Source of the DNA: CALGFI01 sp963786805
Lineage (GTDB): Bacteria > Actinomycetota > UBA4738 > HRBIN12
Reading direction: 5' to 3'
Assembly: GCA_963786805.1 (NCBI GenBank)
Contig: CAWBAK010000002.1
Coordinates: forward strand, 1-64,000
Length of the DNA: 64,000 nucleotides
This document shows, piece after piece, positions 19,525 through 30,762 of this stretch (the first letter of the stretch is position 1; each line of letters begins with the position of its first letter). A model generated the notes under the pieces. It was not told where the DNA came from. It ran no database searches and was given only the letters and a program-made list of their open reading frames with translations. The position numbers were made by a program, and so were the translations under genes.

Positions 19525-22176
19525 GTGCGGGGACTGCATTCGGTCGCGTGGCGGGGCATGAAGCGCGGCAGAGTCCGCGGTCGTTCTTGACCGGCTTCGC
19601 GATCGCGCTCGGCGTCGCGAACGTCTTCGGCGTATTCGCGACGAACGAGAGCATGCGCGACACGGTGGAGCGCAGATCACGCTCGGCGACGGGAGGAGCC
19701 GATGCGATCGCGCGACACAACAACGGCCCGTGGTTCCGCGACGAGGATGTCGAGCGACTCGATCGACTCCCGGACGTCCGGACGTTCCAGCGCTGGGGGA
19801 CCTACAAGGAGCTCGAGGCGGATGGGCCGACGAAGGTCTACCTCCAAGCGGGCGATCTGCACGCGGCGCGCGAACTGATCTCGGTCCGCGCCGGACGTCT
19901 GCCTCGCCCGGGCGAAGCGGAGATCGTCCTGAGCGCGACCGCTTCGCGCGTTCTCCGCGCCGGGATCGGCGACCATGTCGTCGAAGCCAAGCCACGGGAC
20001 GAGGACGGGTCCCGGCCCCCAGGCTCCCGTCGGCGCACCTTTGATCCCGACGCGCCGCAGGACCCGTACCTGGTCGTGAAGCGCGTCGGCCCGCGACCGC
20101 TGCGCTTCACGGTCACCGGCATCGTCGAGGACTACCCGTCGGTCAACGCCGACCAGAACTACGGATCGCTCACATCGAACGAGTACATGTGGAAGGTCGA
20201 AGAGCCCGACCGGATCGTCGAGATGACCTTCATGCTCGACGACGGCGTCGATCCGGACACGTGGGTCGAGGCGGCCTCCGTTGCGCTCCCGCACGTCTCG
20301 TTCAGGTCGGTCACGGGCGACCCTGTGTTCCGCGACTTCCTCGCGTCCTTCCGAGCGCTGTTGACCGGAACATCCGCACTCGCACTCTTCATCGGCGCGT
20401 TCCTCGTCTATCTGATCTTCACGCTGGCCCTGGCCGAGCGGACGCGGCTGATCGGCCTGCTGCACGCGGTCGGCGCGTCCGGACGACAGGTCGCCGGCGC
20501 GATCCTGCGCGAAGCGCTGATCCTCGGCCTGACCGCGACCATCGCCGGTGTTGCGTTCGGTCTCGTCCTCGCGGTCGGACTCCTCAGGCTCGTGTCGACG
20601 ATCGGCAACCTCGGCATCGACGCGCCGGTCCGCTTGTCCGCGACGCCGTTCATCGCCGCCGTCCTCGTGGGCATGGTCGCGACCTTCGTCGGCGCAGCCG
20701 TGCCGGCCGTGCGCGCGGCTCGGATGACCCCGTCGAGGCGGTCACCGGCCGAGCGGACGTGCCGCGGCCGCCCCGCGCATGGATCGCCGGCGTCCCGCTC
20801 TTCGTCGTCGGTGTGGCCGTGATCGCGCTCCGCGGCCTGTCCTCCGATCCCATCAGTCAGGCGGCGATCACGGGCGTCCTTCTCGGCGCGGTCTTCGTGG
20901 TCCCGCTCGGCGTGGCCGCACTCGCGCGCGTGATGCGCCGCGCGATCGCGACGAGCGCTGCCGGGGTCGGGCGTGATGGTGTTCAGGCACCTCACGCGGG
21001 AGCCGGGCCGGTCGGCCTACACACTCGTCCCTGGTGATGCTCGTCCTGGCCGCCGTGATCGCGCTGACGACGGCCACGCGGTCGCTGCACGCCGACAACG
21101 AGCGGATCATCGATGCTCGGTTCGGCGCGGACCTCATCGTGTACGGACGCCATGTGGGCGAGGTCGCAGCGCAGACCGTTCGGCTCCCAGGCGTTTCAGG
21201 CGCGACGGCCATCTCGTACGGCCGGACGATCGGCATCGTCTCGGGCGCGAGGGAGACGGCGAACCTCGTCCTGATCGAGCCCGACGACTTCTTCGCGATC
21301 GCCGGGTTCCCCTGGAACGGAAGGGAACGACGCGGACGCTCGCCGGGCGCTGGTCGCGCGCACCGGAGTGCTCGTTCCCGTCGCGCCTCGCGAACCGGCA
21401 CGACCTGCGCATCGGAGACACGGTCCGCCTGCAGACCGACAGTGGCGCGTTCGAGTACGAGATCGCCGGGACCTACGGCGGCGGCACCGGACCGGAGATC
21501 GGCGTCGTGCGGCAACGTCGACGACGAGCGGCTGCGGACGGACGAGGACGTCCAGAGCGCGGTGTACATCAACTTCGACGAGAGCGCGAACCGAGAGAAC
21601 ATGCTCGATCGCATCGCACCGGTCCTGCGCAAGCACGGCGGCCTCGCGAGCGAGCTCCGTTGGGAGCGGTCCGAGCAGAACTCGTACGGATCGGCGTTCG
21701 GCCCCTACTTCGCCATCTCGGGGGCCGAGATCAAGGATCAGGCTCGCGAGAGCTGGACAGCTACGTGCGGTTGTTCTCGGCGGTGATCGCGGTGATCGTC
21801 ATCGCGGGAGCGCTCGGGCATGGCCACCGCGCTCGCGACGACCGTCGTGCTCCGGACGCGCGAGCTCGGCACGATCGAGGCGATCGGCGCAACCCGTTCG
21901 CAGATCCGCCGGATGGTCGTCGCTGAGTCGGTCTTGCTGTCCGCGACGGCGTACGTCCTCGCGATCGGTCTCGGAGCTGTGATCGTCTGGCTGTTCATCG
22001 AAGGCATCAGCGGAGATCAGCGGATCGCTCGATACGCGTCCTCTTCGCGTGGAACGCGCTCCCCGTCGTCGCCGTCCTCGCGCTCGCGATCGCGGTCGCG
22101 GCATCGATCGTCCCGGCGCGGCGAGCCATGCGGCTCACACCGGTCGAAGCGCTCCGGTACGAGTACGGGGCGTTAG
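19525..22176 (+). CDS. FtsX-like ABC permease with two permease halves
   Basis: Long MacB/LolC-style permease of about 860 residues with an N-terminal helix, a large extracytoplasmic domain, a three-helix FtsX bundle (FIGAFLVYLIFTLALAERTR, LIGLLHAVGASGRQVAGAIL), a linker helix pair, a second periplasmic-type domain and a second bundle (IAVIVIAGALGMATALATT, ELGTIEAIGATRSQIRRMVV). It ends RRAMRLTPVEALRYEYGA. The motif LxAxGASxxQ appears in both halves, as in the DUF214 family. The GTG start is approximate. About seven indels. The stop meets the convergent VWA gene stop within four bases. Confidence 0.82.
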
Positions 22177-23518
22177 GCGAGCTTCTCGATGAAGCCTGCG
22201 AGCTGCTTCAGGTTGCGGCACTCGTGGACCTGCTCGCAGTGCTCCGCGTACGCGGACATCACCGAGTCGCCGGTGTCCCAGTGCTGCGGCGCCTCGGGGT
22301 TGAGCCACCACACGCGCTTCGCCCGGTCCTTGATGTCCTTGAGCACCCACGCTTCCGGGTTGCGGTAGTTCGACCGCGCATCGCCGAGGATCAGGACGTG
22401 CGACCGGTCGTTCACCGCCTCGAGGTAGTTCTCGTGGAACTGCTTGAACGAGTGTCCGTAGTCGGAGTGCCCGTCGAGCCAGATCACGTTCGCGATCTGC
22501 AGCGCCTTCGGGATCGCGTCGGCCGGGTCGCTCGTCTTGAGCACCTCCGTCACCTCGTCGACGGTGTCGATGAACAGGAACGACCGGATGCGCGGGAACT
22601 GCACCTGCAGGCACGCGACGAGCAGCAGCGTGAACCGCGTGAACGCGGCGACCGAACCCGAGACGTCGCAGATCAGCACCAGGTCCGGACGTGACCGCGA
22701 CTTCACCTTGAACTGCGGGTCGACCAGCGCGCCGCCCGTCGACAGCGACTTGCGGAACGTCTTGCGCATGTCGAGGCGTCCGCGCGCGCCCTGCTTGCGC
22801 AGCTTCGCGAGCCGCGTCGCCATCCGCCGCGCGAGCGAGTACGACCGCGCGGCGGACGTCGGCCACCTCGTCGGACGTGATCGTCGCGAAGTCGCGCTCC
22901 TCGAGCGGCACGCGCAGGATGCGGTCGGCGACCTCCTCGGCCCCCCGTTCGGCGACCATGCGCTTGCGCACTTCCTGCTCGAGGATCTTGCGCAGGCGCT
23001 CGAGCCGCGACTGCACCTCCATGCGCCAGATCGCGTTCTCCCAGTCGTCGACGCCTTCCTTCTCGGCGAGCCGCTGGAGCAGGCGGTCGAGGTCGAGGAC
23101 GCGCAGCGCGCGGTACAGCAGGAACCCGCCGGACGCCTCGGCCGACAGCCGGTCGAGCACGGCGCGGGCGAGCCGACGCAGCTCGCCTTCGCGTCCCTCG
23201 CGCAGCGCCTTGATGACGGCTTCGAGGATCTCCTCGTCGTCGAGGTCGGCGAGCTCCGGCGGCGTCGCGTCGACGTCGATGTCGTCCGGATCGATCGCGA
23301 TGCCCTCGGGCGCGAAGAAGAGGTCGAAGAGCGTCGAGAACACCTCGAGGTGGCCGGGGTTGCGGCACATCGCCGTCGCGAGCCCCCACTTGAACTGCTC
23401 GCGGTCGCGACCAGTCGAGGTGCTGCAGCGCCTGCGACGTCACGAGCATCTCGTGGTTGGAGACGGGAACACCCGCGTCGCGCAGCTTCTGCGCGAACGA
23501 CTGGAGCCGGGCGAGCAT
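22173..23518 (-). CDS. VWA-domain protein of the CoxE family
   Basis: About 445 residues. The N-terminal helical region (ARLQSFAQKLRDAGVPVSNH, FSTLFDLFFAPEGIA, DDEEILEAVIKALREG) is followed by a C-terminal von Willebrand A domain with MIDAS motif LVLICDVSGSVAAFTRFTL (DxSxS variant) and LWLDGHSDYGHSFKQF, then LILGDARSNYRNPE. CoxE-like proteins work with a MoxR ATPase as metal-insertion or maturation chaperones, e.g. for CO dehydrogenase. It starts two bases after the MoxR gene. Two indels. No CO dehydrogenase gene is in this window, so the client is unknown. Confidence 0.85.
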
Positions 23519-23520
23519 GG

Positions 23521-24414
23521 CTAGTTGTTCTGCGGCGACGGCGGGAGCTTGAGCTGCTGCGCGACGCGCTCGAGGTCCTGCCGGTACTTGAGCACGACGT
23601 TCAGCGTGTCCTGCGTCGTCTCCGCGTCGAGCGTCTCGACGCCGAGCTCGACGAGCGTGCGTGCCCAGTCGATCGACTCCGAGATCGACGGCTGCTTCTT
23701 CAGCTCGAGCTGACGGATCGAGCGGATCAGCCGGACGAGCTGGTCCGCGAGCGCCTCGGGAAGCTCCGGCACGCGCGTGAGGATGATCTCGCGCTCGCGA
23801 TCCGCCTCCGGGTAGTCGAGGTGGAGGTACAGCGCAGCGGCGCTTCAGCGCCTCCGACAGCTCGCGCGTCGCGTTCGACGTGAGGAACACCATCGGGTGC
23901 GTCCGCGCGACCATCGTCCCCATCTCGGGGATCGTCACCTGGAAGTCGGACAGCAGCTCGAGCAGGAACGCCTCGAACTCGAACTCCGTCCGGTCGATCT
24001 CGTCGACGAGCAGCACGACGGGCTCCGCCGAGCGGATCGCCTTCAGCAGCGGACGCTCGAGCAGGAACGGCTCGTCGAAGATGCTCTCCTGGATCTCCTC
24101 CCAGTGGTGCTCGCGTGCCTTCGTCGGCCTGGATGCGCAGCAGCTGCTTGCGGTAGTTCCACTCGTACAGCGCGCGCGCCTCGTCCAGGCCCTCGTAGCA
24201 CTGCAGCCGGACGAGCTCGAGACCGCGTCGCCGCCGCGACCGACTTCGCGAGCTCGGTCTTGCCGACGCCGGCCGGGCCCTCGAGGAGCAGCGGCTTGCC
24301 GAGCCGGTCGGCGAGGTACACGGCCGTCGCGACCGGCGTGTCGCCGATGTAGTCGACCTCGCGCAGGCGCTTGAGGACTTCGTCGACGGACGAGAACCGC
24401 GTGGGCGCATTCAT
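23521..24414 (-). CDS. MoxR family AAA+ ATPase
   Basis: AAA+ chaperone-like ATPase. Walker A LLLEGPAGVGKTELAKSV, Walker B VVLLVDEIDRTEFEFEAFL, sensor 1 MVFLTSNATRELSEALKRR. The C-terminal lid reads LADQLVRLIRSIRQLELKKQ with SESIDWARTLVELGV, ending QQLKLPPSPQNN. About 295 residues, normal. Starts MNAPTRFSSVDEVLKRL. Three indels. Forms the usual two-gene unit with the downstream CoxE-like VWA protein. Confidence 0.9.
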
Positions 24415-24451
24415 GAGTTGCAACAGGCTACAGGCATGGGAGCTCCGCGCT

Positions 24452-25555
24452 CTAGAGGACGACGAGCTCGTCGCGATGGACGACCTCGCGCGCGTCCGCC
24501 GACGAGCTTCGAGACCGCGGCCGAGTCGAGCCCGGCGATCCTCGCGAGCTCTTCGGACGTGAACCCGACGAGCCCGCGCGCGAAGGCGCGCCCGGCCTCG
24601 TCCACGATCTCGACGGTGTCGCCCGGGAGCGAACGTGCCCTCGACGCCCTTCACGCCGGCGGCGAGCAGCGACCGGTTCCGCTCGGCGAGCGCCGCGCGG
24701 GCGCCGGCGTCGACGATCACGCGTCCGCGACGGCGTCGTCGCGTAGCCGATCCACGCCTTGCGCGACGTGAGCTTCGACGGCGTTCGCGTGGAACAGCGT
24801 GCCGACCGGCTCGCCGGACAGGACTCGCTTCAGCGCGCCGAGCCGGAACCGCGCGATCACGACCGGCACACCGGACGCCGTCGCGATCCGCGCGGCGTCG
24901 AGCTTCGTCCGCATCCCGCCGGAGCCGAGTCCGGACGACGACCCGCCGGCGAGCGCTTCGACGTCCGGAGTGATGCGCTCGACCTCCTCGACGAGCGGAC
25001 CGCCCGGCCCCCGTCGTGCAGCCCGTCGACGTCCGAGAGCAGCACGAGCACGTCGGCGCGGACGAGGTTCGCGACGAGCGCCGCGAGCAGATCGTTCTCG
25101 CCGAACTTGATCTCGTCGATCGACGACCGTGTCGTTCTCGTTCACGACGGGCACCGCGCCGAGCGCGAGCAGACGGCGGAACGTGTTCTGCGCGTTCACG
25201 TACTGCTGGCGGTGCAGGAAGTCGCGCGCGCGTGACGAGCACCTGCCCGCACACGCGCCCGCGGCCCTCGAACGACGACGCGTACGCGTCCATGAGGTGC
25301 GACTGCCCGACGGCGGCGGCCGCCTGCAGCGACGGCATGTCCTTCGGACGCCGCGCCAGCCCGAGCGGGTCGAGTCCGGCGGCGATCGCGCCGGACGTCA
25401 CGCACACGACCTCGTCGCCCGTCGTCGAGCAACTCGCACAGATCGGCGACGAGCTTGTCGACGCGCTGCGGATCGAGCCGCCCGTTCGCTCGCGTGAGCG
25501 ACGTCGAGCCGACCTTCACGACGACGCGCTTCGCGTCCTTCAGGCGGTCACGCAT
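24452..25555 (-). CDS. proB: Glutamate 5-kinase
   Basis: First step of proline synthesis. The amino-acid-kinase domain reads RVVVKVGSTSLTRANGRLD, VVCVTSGAIAAGLDPLGL, QAAAAVGQSHLMDAY, PVVNENDTV and GSGGMRTKLDAARIATASG. A C-terminal PUA domain follows (VEGTFAPGDTVEIVDEAGRA, EELARIAGLDSAAVSK), ending VVHRDELVVL. About 367 residues. At least six indels. Start overlaps the obg stop by eight bases, the conserved obg-proB arrangement. Confidence 0.92.
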
Positions 25556-26838
25556 CGACGCACTCGGGGATCCACTCGAACGCGATGTCGCCGATGCGCA
25601 CCTCGTCGCCTTCCTTCGCGCCCTCGCGCTTCAGCGCCGCCTCGACGCCCAGCGCGCGCAGCCGCTGCTGCAGCCGGCGGACGGCGCGCGGGTTGTCGAG
25701 CGGCGTCTGCGCGACCATCCGCTCGACGCGCTCGCTGCGCACGCGGTAGGCGCCGCCCTCCCGCACGACGACGACGCGGTCTTCGACCGCCGGACGGTAG
25801 ACGACGAACGACTCCGGCTCGCCGAGCTCGTCGCGCGCGCGCGCGACCTCTTCGGCGAGCACGCGTGCGGAGCTCGTCGAGGTTCGTGCCCCGGCCGCCG
25901 CGGAGATCGCGACGAACCGCGCACCGCGCTCGCGCGCCCACGCCTCGGCCCCCGCGACGTCGGCGCCCGTGAGATCGGTCTTGTTGCCGACGACGACGCG
26001 CAGCCGCTCCGCGAGATCGGCGTCGTACGCCTCGACCTCGCCGACGACGGCGTCGAGGTCGCGCGACCGGATCGTGCGCCCGCGAGGTCGACGACCGCCG
26101 CGAGCACGGCGCACCGGTCGGCGTGGCGGAGGAAGCGCAGGCCCAGGCCCTTGCCCTGCGACGCGCCCTCGATCAGCCCGGGGAGGTCGGCGACGATCGA
26201 GCGCGCTCGTCCTCGTCCGAGCGCTCCGACGTGACGCCGAGCCCGGGCTCGATCGTCGTGAACGGGTAGTCGGCGATCTTCGGGTTCGCGCGCGAGATCG
26301 CGCCGAGCAGCGTCGACTTCCCGGCGTTCGGGGGGCCGAGCAGGCCGACGTCCGCGACGAGGTGCAGCTCGAGGACGAGCTCGCGCTCCTCGCCCGGCTC
26401 GCCCGTGCTCGGCGTAGTTCGGGACCCGGTCGCGTCGCGCTCTTGCAGGCTCGCGTTGCCTCGTCCGCCGCGCCCGCCGCGGCGGCGACGTACCGCGACG
26501 CCGGGCTTGGCGAGGTCGGCGAGCAGCTCGCCGGTCGTCGCGTCGCGCACGAGCGTGCCGACGGGCACGGCGAGCACGAGGTCGTCGCCGTCGGCGCCGA
26601 TCCGGTTGTGCGGTCCGCCGCGGCCACGCGTTCTTCGCGCTGTGCAGCCGGTTGCGGACGTACGGCGCGAGGCTGCCGAGCCCGGGTTCGGCGACGAGGA
26701 CGACCGAGCCGCCGCGGCCGCCGTCGCCGCCGTTGGGACCGCCCTTCGGCTTCGAGCTTGCTGCGCAGGAACGACGCCGCGCCCTTGCCGCCGTCGCCGG
26801 CGCTGCACGCGGATCCGGACCTGGTCGACGAAGCTCAT
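25548..26838 (-). CDS. obg: Obg/CgtA GTPase with OCT domain
   Basis: Ribosome-associated GTPase that links assembly of the large subunit to stress. N-terminal Obg fold (MSFVDQVRI, glycine-rich stretches, DLVLAVPVGTLVRDATTGEL). G domain: G1 LLGPPNAGKSTLLGAISRAN, G2 DYPFTTIEPGLG, G3 DLPGLIEGASQGKGLG, G4 VVVGNKTDL. The C-terminal OCT domain (RVERMVAQTPLDNPRAVRRL, GDEVRIGDIAFEWIPE) is typical of Gram-positive bacteria. About 425 residues. Ten or so indels. Sits between rpmA and proB. Confidence 0.94.
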
Positions 26839-26892
26839 GGCGCGATCAACCGTAGGTGCGCGCGGAGCAGGCGAGCGCGGTGTGCGACGCGG

Positions 26893-27147
26893 CTAGGACG
26901 CGCTGTCGACCGTGACGTATTGCGACCGCGCGACTCGTAGAACCGGACGGCGCCCGGGGCTTTGGCGAAGAGCGTGTCGTCCCCGCCGCGGCCGACCTGC
27001 GGCCCCGGGTGGATCTTCGTCCCCCGCTGCCGCACGATGATCGACCCGGCGCCGCACGGTCTCGCCGCCGAAGACCTTCACGCCGAGGAACTTCGGGTTC
27101 GAATCGCGGCCGTTGCGCGACGAGCCGCCACCCTTCTTATGCGCCAT
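26893..27147 (-). CDS. rpmA: 50S ribosomal protein L27
   Basis: MAHKKGGGSSRNGRDSNPKF, then LGVKVFGGETV and, after one extra G near 27050 (GTGCGGCGCC for GTGCGCGCC), AGSIIVRQRGTKIHPG and LFAKAPGAVRFYES. Two further extra bases near 26930 restore RSQYVTVDSAS. About 84 residues. The N-terminus starts MAHKKG with no cleavable extension. Follows rplU directly. Confidence 0.96.
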   Translation of the reverse strand: MAHKKGGGSSRNGRDSNPKFLGVKVFGGETVRRRVDHRAAAGDEDPPGAAGRPRRGRHALRQSPGRRPVLRVARSQYVTVDSAS

Positions 27148-27457
27148 CTACGCGATCCCCGTGATCTCGACGGTCGTGAGCTCCTGACGGTGACCCCTCG
27201 TCTTCTTCCAGCCCGTCTTGCGGTGGTAGTTGAACACGCGGATCTTCACGCCGCGCTTGTGGCCGACGACCTTCGCCGTGACCTTCACGCCCTCGAGCTC
27301 GGCCGGGCGGGCCTTGATCTTGCCGCCGTCGTCGACGACGAGGACCGGGGCGAACGCTGACCTCGTCGCCCGCGGACGCGCCGAGGCGGTCGACCTCGAT
27401 CACGTCGCCCGAGGCGACCTTGTACTGCCTTCCACCAGCTCGGATCACGGCGTACAT
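27148..27457 (-). CDS. rplU: 50S ribosomal protein L21
   Basis: MYAVIRAGGRQYKVASGDVI, then SAGDEVS. One extra G near 27355 (AGCGTTCGCC for AGCTTCGCC) shifts the rest, which reads APVLVVDDGGKIKARPAEL, KRGVKIRVFNYHRKTGWKK and TRGHRQELTTVEITGIA. About 103 residues. The stop lies directly beside the rpmA start. The gap to rne is 42 bases, with no leader structure recognised. Confidence 0.96.
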
Positions 27458-27499
27458 GCGGAACTCCTGTGCGTGAACTCGCTGGGAAGAGCGGACAGT

Positions 27500-29385
27500 C
27501 TACCCGGTTTCGGCGGGAGCTCGTCCGGGTTCGACCGCCGCGTCGTTCGGCGGCGCCGGACGATCGGCGGATTGCGCTCGGGCTCGCGCGGTCGGGGGCG
27601 CCGATGGCCTCGGGATCGCTCGGCTCGGGCGCGGGAGGTGCGCCTCGGACGTCGGTGGCGCAGCGGCCTCCCGCGCCGGCGCGGGCGTGCGCTCGGCCCG
27701 GGCTCAGCTGCAGGCGGCTCGCCCGTTCGGGCGTGCGCTCGACCTCTGACGGCGCCGGTGCGGGCGTCCTCGTGCGCGGCTTCGACGCCGGCGGCGGACG
27801 CTCGCGCTCGCGGCGCGGCTGGTCGCCACCCCGGCCCTGCGGACGACGCTCGCGCGGCTCCCGCTGCTCTCGCGGGTCCGCCCGCTCCTCGGCCGCGGCC
27901 CTGGCCCGGTCGCGCGGCCTCGTCCTCGGCCGCCCGACGGCGCTGGGCGTTCGCGGTGGCCTCGCCGGCGCCGGCGCCTCGACGTGCGGCTCGTCCAGGC
28001 CGTGCCCGATCACCACACCGCGGCCCGGCGCACGTCGGGCACGGCGTCCCGAGCGCCTCGACCAGACCCTCGGACACGTTCTTGCGCGTCATCTCGACCA
28101 GGCCGAGCGGCGAGATGCCGATGACCTGGGTCTTCGTCTTGTCGTTCAGCGAGCTCGCTGCGGAACTCCTTGAGGACCGTCTCGCGGTTGCGCGCGAGGA
28201 GCATGTCGATGAAGTCGATGATGATGATCCCGCCGATGTCGCGGAGGCGGAGCTGGCGGACGACCTCCGCCGCCGCTTCGAGGTTCGTCTTCACGACGGT
28301 GTCCTCGAGGGACGTCTTGCCGACGTAGCGTCCGGTGTTGACGTCGATCACGGTGAGCGCCTCGGCCCGGTCGATCGACGATGTAGCCGCCGGACGGCAG
28401 CCACACCTTGCGCTCGAGCGCCTTGCGCAGCTGGTCGGTGACGTTCAGCGCGTCGAACAGCGACTCGGGTCCGTCGTGGTGGCTCACTCGCTCGGCGAGG
28501 TCGGGCGCGACGGCGCCGAGGTAGGCCAGCGACGCGCTCGTAGGTCTCGCGGTCCTCGATCACGAGCCGGTCGTAGTCGCGCGAGAACAGGTCGCGGACG
28601 ATGCGGATCACCAGATCGGGCTCGACGTAGATCTCCAGGGGGGCCGAGCCCTTCTCCGCGCGGCGCGTCGATCTCCTCCCACAAGCCGCGTCAGACGCGC
28701 GACGTCCCGCGCGAGCTCCTCCTCTTCGACGCCCTCGGCGGCCGTGCGGACGATCACGCCGTAGCCGTCCGGACGGATCCGCCGGGCGATGTCGCGCAGG
28801 CGCTGGCGCTCGCCGTCGTCGAGGCGGCGCGAGATGCCGTGCCCGGACCCGCTCGGGACGAGCACGAGGTAGCGGCCCGGCGATCGACACCTCGGTCGTG
28901 AGCCGGGCGCCCTTCGTGCCCATCGGGTCCTTCGTGACCTGGACGAGCACCGTCTGGCCGCTCGCGAGCACCTCGTCGATGCGCTGGCGCGTCGGTGCGC
29001 CGCCTCGACGTCCGCCTTCGATGTCGCTCGGCGTCGCTGCCGACCTCGCCGATGTACAGGACGGCGTTGCGCGGCTGGCCGATGTCGACGAACGCCGCTT
29101 CCATCCCGCGCAGGACGTTCTGCACACGTCCGAGGTAGACGTTGCCGACGAGCGAACGCTTCGCGCGACTTCGTCGACGTACGTCTCGACGAGGACGCCG
29201 TCCTCGAGGATCGCGACCTGCGCCTGGTCGGCCGACCCGCCGACGAGCATGACGCGCTCGACGCCGTCCCGTCGCGCCGGTTGACGGCGCGGACGCGGGC
29301 GCCGCCCGGGGCGCCGTGCGGCGCCCCTCGGCTTCCTCTCCGACAAACTGCTCCTCACCCGTGCCCCGCGCCCGGACGAGGTCAC
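27500..29385 (-). CDS. rne: Ribonuclease E/G family endoribonuclease with basic C-terminal tail
   Basis: Central RNA-decay nuclease. S1 domain VYLGRVQNVLRGMEAAFVDI; the RNase core contains LVQVTKDPMGTKGARLT and the two metal-binding Asp motifs in IDVNTGRYVGKTSLED and IIIIDFIDM. The zinc-link is CPTCAGRG, and GLVEMTRKNVSEGL precedes it. The remaining 150-180 residues are low-complexity, rich in Arg, Pro, Ala and Glu, ending VEPGRAPAETG, resembling the disordered scaffold tail of actinobacterial RNase E. The start is approximate: GTG at 29385 gives an Arg-rich extension before VMLVGGSADQAQVAILEDG. About eight indels. Confidence 0.9.
29308..29327. promoter_or_regulatory. 8-bp perfect hairpin near the rne start
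   Basis: GGGGCGCC, loop GTGC, GGCGCCCC. It lies within the Arg-rich start or the untranslated leader of rne. RNase E autoregulates through its own leader in other bacteria, so an autoregulatory element is possible, but the GC-rich coding of an Arg/Gly/Ala stretch could also make it by chance. Confidence 0.3.
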
Positions 29386-29523
29386 GCTCGTCGGCTGCTC
29401 GCGGGCACGACGATGCTCTGGGGCCGCTCGGGTTCCTCGACGCTCCGCGTGGTCAGCGCGGGCGAGCGATCAGGGCGAAGACGGCCCGTCCGAGATCTCA
29501 AACCTGGCCCAGGATAGCCCTTC

Positions 29524-30762
29524 ACTAGCGCACGAGGCGGACTCGGCCCGTCGGCGAGCGCTCAGGGAAGGCCGCGCGCGAACCGGCGCATCCGCACGGA
29601 CAGCAGCAGCCCGACCGACGAGCGCCGACACGACGAGCGACGACCCCCCGTAGGACACGAACGGTAAGGGGATCCCCGTGATCGGGACGAGCCCGACGGT
29701 CATCCCGATGTTCACGAAGGTCTGGAAGGCCAGGTAGCGCGACGAGCCCGGTGGCGAGCAGCGTCCCGAAGGCGTCCCGGGCCATCGCCGCCGGCTCGCA
29801 GGCCCCGGACGAACAACACGCGCGTACAGGAACAGCAGCGTGAGCGCCGCCGACGAAGCCCATCTGCTCGGCCACCGCCGTGAAGACGAAGTCGGTCGGC
29901 TGCTCCCGGACGAAGTCGAGGTTCGTCAGGTTCACCGGGTCGCGCTTGGAGAAGAGGCCCTTCCCGAACAGACCCCCGTTGCCGACGGCCGGTCGCGTGA
30001 GCCGGTAGTTGTAGCCCTCGCCGAACTGGTCGGTCTTCGGGGTCGAGGAACGCCTCGAAGCGCTGCCGTCTGGTAGTCGCGCATGATCCCGAGCTGGAAC
30101 AGCACGACGACGCCGACGATCGCCGGTGAACGCCAGGACCGCGAGGTGCCGCCAGTCGGCGCCGCCGATGACGAGCATCGATCAGCAGGATCCACAGCAG
30201 GACGAGCATCGTCCCGAAGTCGGGCTGGACGAACACCAGCAGCGCGAGCGGCGCCGTGAGTCGCCGACGCAGCGGAAGATCTCGCGGAACCCGAGGTAGC
30301 CCCGCCTGTCGGCGATGTACGCGCCGAGCATCGCGACGAGCACCGGCTTGGCGAGCTCGGCCGGCTGCAGCTTGAACAGCCCGAGCGAGATCCAGCGCTG
30401 CGACCCCTTCGTCGCGTCGCCGATCGGCGTGAGGACGACGAGCAGCAGGACGAGGCAGACGAGGTACATCACGATCGCGTAGACCTTGAAGTACCGGTAG
30501 TCGAAGAACACGGCAGCGATCATCGTCGCGCCGGCGAGCACGAGGAACACGAGCTGCCGGTTGAACAGCGCGCTCGACGCCTGGAAGCCGAGGAGCGTGC
30601 CCTGCTCCGGGTCGACGGTCGCCGTGAAGATCGAGAGCAGCCCCATCACGACGAGCCCGGCGACGGCGCCGATCGTGATCGAGGTCGAGCTCGCGCAGCA
30701 GCCCGCCGCGCGCGCGCCGCGCCGGCATCGAGCTCGCCGAGCGCTCGGCCAGCGTGGCTCAT
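29524..30762 (-). CDS. rodA: SEDS peptidoglycan glycosyltransferase RodA
   Basis: Polytopic SEDS protein that polymerises lipid II with PBP2 during side-wall growth. Helices: LITIGAVAGLVVMGLLSIFT, FNRQLVFLVLAGATMIAAVF, FFDYRYFKVYAIVMYLVCLV. The RWISLGLFKLQPAELAKPVLV stretch (shown here in part) and LALLVFVQPDFGTMLVLLWI are SEDS hallmarks, as is the late VPITGIPLPFVSYGGSS. The N-terminus has a short Ala/Arg-rich cytoplasmic segment. About 410 residues. Seven indels. Start ATG shares one base with the mrdA stop (TGATG). Confidence 0.93.

Noticed and set aside
22173..24414. CO dehydrogenase locus
   Set aside because: MoxR and CoxE-like genes are present, but coxL, coxM and coxS are not; the pair is widespread in other contexts.
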